This document shows positions 13,891-14,866 of a stretch of DNA of 14,866 nt, piece after piece. The notes beneath the pieces are model-generated. The model was not told where the DNA came from. It did not search any database and saw nothing but the letters and a program-made list of their open reading frames with translations. Both the position numbers and the translations under genes were made by a program. Origin of the DNA: an uncultured Lachnospiraceae bacterium (GTDB lineage Bacteria > Bacillota > Clostridia > Lachnospirales > Lachnospiraceae); the NCBI GenBank assembly GCA_910585995.1, contig CAJUGG010000044.1:1-14866 (forward strand), read 5' to 3'. Within the stretch, counting starts at the first letter, position 1; every line of letters starts with the position of its first letter.

Positions 13891-14866
13891 TTATTTTGGC
13901 AATTCCACGGTAAAGATGGTCTTTTCCTTCTCGCTCTCTGCCCAGATCCTGCCACCGTGAATCTGTACGATCTCTTTGGCAATGGCAAGCCCCAGACCAG
14001 AGCCTCCCGTACTGCTCGTACGGGCATCATCTAGACGACAGAATTTTTCAAAGATTGTAGAAAGCTTCTGCTTAGGGATGGTCTTTCCTCTGTTTTCAAA
14101 AGAAATACGTATATGTTCTGCCTCTTCTTCTGCCTGTATCATAATCGTGGTTTTAGGATAACTATAAGAAGCTGCATTTTTTAAGATATTTTGGAAGACC
14201 CTGGCGAGCTTCATGGAATCTCCGACCACCATCAGATCTTCCGGTATCTGCAGTTTCGCACTAATCTCCTTTTCTGAGAGGAGCGGATAAAATTCTTCCA
14301 TCATCTGCATCATCATATAAGACAGATCAATCGGTTCTCGTTCGATATCTGTCTGTTGTAGATCATAGCGGGTAATCTCGAAAAATTCATTGACCAATGT
14401 CTCTAACCGGCAGGATTTTTCCAGTGTGATATGCACATATTTTTCTCTCTGTTCTGCGGGCATCCGCGGAGCTTCATCCAACAGACTCAGATACCCGATC
14501 ACCGAAGTCAGCGGAGTGCGGATATCGTGAGCCAGATACATCACCAGATCATCTTTACGCTTTTTGGCAAGCTTCGCTTCTGTCTCCCGTTTCTCTAACG
14601 CCTGCCTGACCTGGTTCATCTTCTTTTCCATCGTCTCCATCTCCGGGGAGAGTACGATCTCCTGTCCCGCAAGCAATGCATCCAGTCCCCGGTCTATCTG
14701 TGTGAAATATTTCACAAACCAGTTCAAGGACAGATAAAAAAACACCAAAAAAGAAAGGATGACAAACAGATAGATGAACTTTTCTATATTGTTGCGCACA
14801 TAATACTGATAGATACTCAGCGCATCTGCATAATCGACAAAAAATATGTCCTGAATCCAGGCCACC
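13891..14866 (-). CDS. vanS: VanS-like sensor histidine kinase (N-terminus cut by window edge)
   Basis: The C-terminal 324 residues of a membrane sensor kinase that would phosphorylate a VanR partner. Visible are one transmembrane helix (about 28-50), a HAMP-like linker with coiled coil, the H-box YLAHDIRTPLTSVIGYL with phospho-acceptor H113, the N-box QNILKNAASYS, a G1 region reading FENRGKTI without the usual Asp, and the intact F and G2 boxes IFEKFCRL and GGSGLGLAIAKE. VanS proteins normally have two membrane helices, and only the second is here, so the GTG at 14865 is probably not the true start and the gene continues past the edge. It ends 103 nt before vanG. VanS naming rests on the neighbours and on the H-box and ATPase pattern; a generic kinase is the alternative. 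Confidence 0.85.
   Translation of the reverse strand, partial: VAWIQDIFFVDYADALSIYQYYVRNNIEKFIYLFVILSFLVFFYLSLNWFVKYFTQIDRGLDALLAGQEIVLSPEMETMEKKMNQVRQALEKRETEAKLAKKRKDDLVMYLAHDIRTPLTSVIGYLSLLDEAPRMPAEQREKYVHITLEKSCRLETLVNEFFEITRYDLQQTDIEREPIDLSYMMMQMMEEFYPLLSEKEISAKLQIPEDLMVVGDSMKLARVFQNILKNAASYSYPKTTIMIQAEEEAEHIRISFENRGKTIPKQKLSTIFEKFCRLDDARTSSTGGSGLGLAIAKEIVQIHGGRIWAESEKEKTIFTVELPK

Overview
The window looks like a chromosomal segment of an acetogenic, low-GC Gram-positive gut clostridium, most likely Lachnospiraceae and Blautia-like. The main support is a methylene-tetrahydrofolate reductase set of the acetogen type (rnfC2-metV-metF) together with a vanG-type gene group of the kind known from gut Clostridia. 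Strong AGGAGG ribosome sites and TTG/GTG codons used in starts fit this. I see no tRNA, rRNA, insertion sequence, integrase or CRISPR array. The genus is inference.

Region 1 (1-3900, minus strand) holds the first codons of an unidentified gene with its own sigma-A promoter, then a complete Wood-Ljungdahl methyl-branch operon, rnfC2 > metV > metF, closed by a strong terminator. RnfC2 is a fusion of a MetV-like module and an RnfC electron-transfer module. Region 2 (3940-4305) is a lone small DUF6881-like gene with a clear promoter and a bidirectional terminator that it shares with region 3.

Region 3 (4317-9710) is the least explained part. A divergently encoded TetR regulator faces a five-gene minus-strand operon: SCP2 lipid-carrier-like protein > membrane-anchored alpha/beta hydrolase > free-standing condensation-domain-like acyltransferase > acyl carrier protein > AMP-forming acyl ligase. 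Two GACC-N3-GGTC palindromes, 43 bp apart, sit over and just after the operon promoter, and one contains its -35 box. The genes form a minimal assembly line: activate an acid, load it on a carrier, transfer it to an acceptor, then perhaps release or shuttle a lipidic product. The product is unknown.

Region 4 (9711-10626, plus strand) is an unrecognised, charged, coiled-coil protein preceded by an unusually structured leader with nested 11-bp and 14-bp stems. Region 5 (10632-14866, minus strand) is a VanG-type glycopeptide-resistance-like group: vanS (cut by the window edge) > vanG D-Ala-D-Ser ligase > vanT membrane part > vanT racemase part. VanT, normally one protein, is split here into two genes overlapping by 8 nt, and no vanXY lies between vanG and vanT. 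The vanG promoter has an extended -10 and a 12-bp-spaced direct repeat suited to a VanR-type activator. VanR and any VanXY would have to lie beyond the right edge or elsewhere in the genome.
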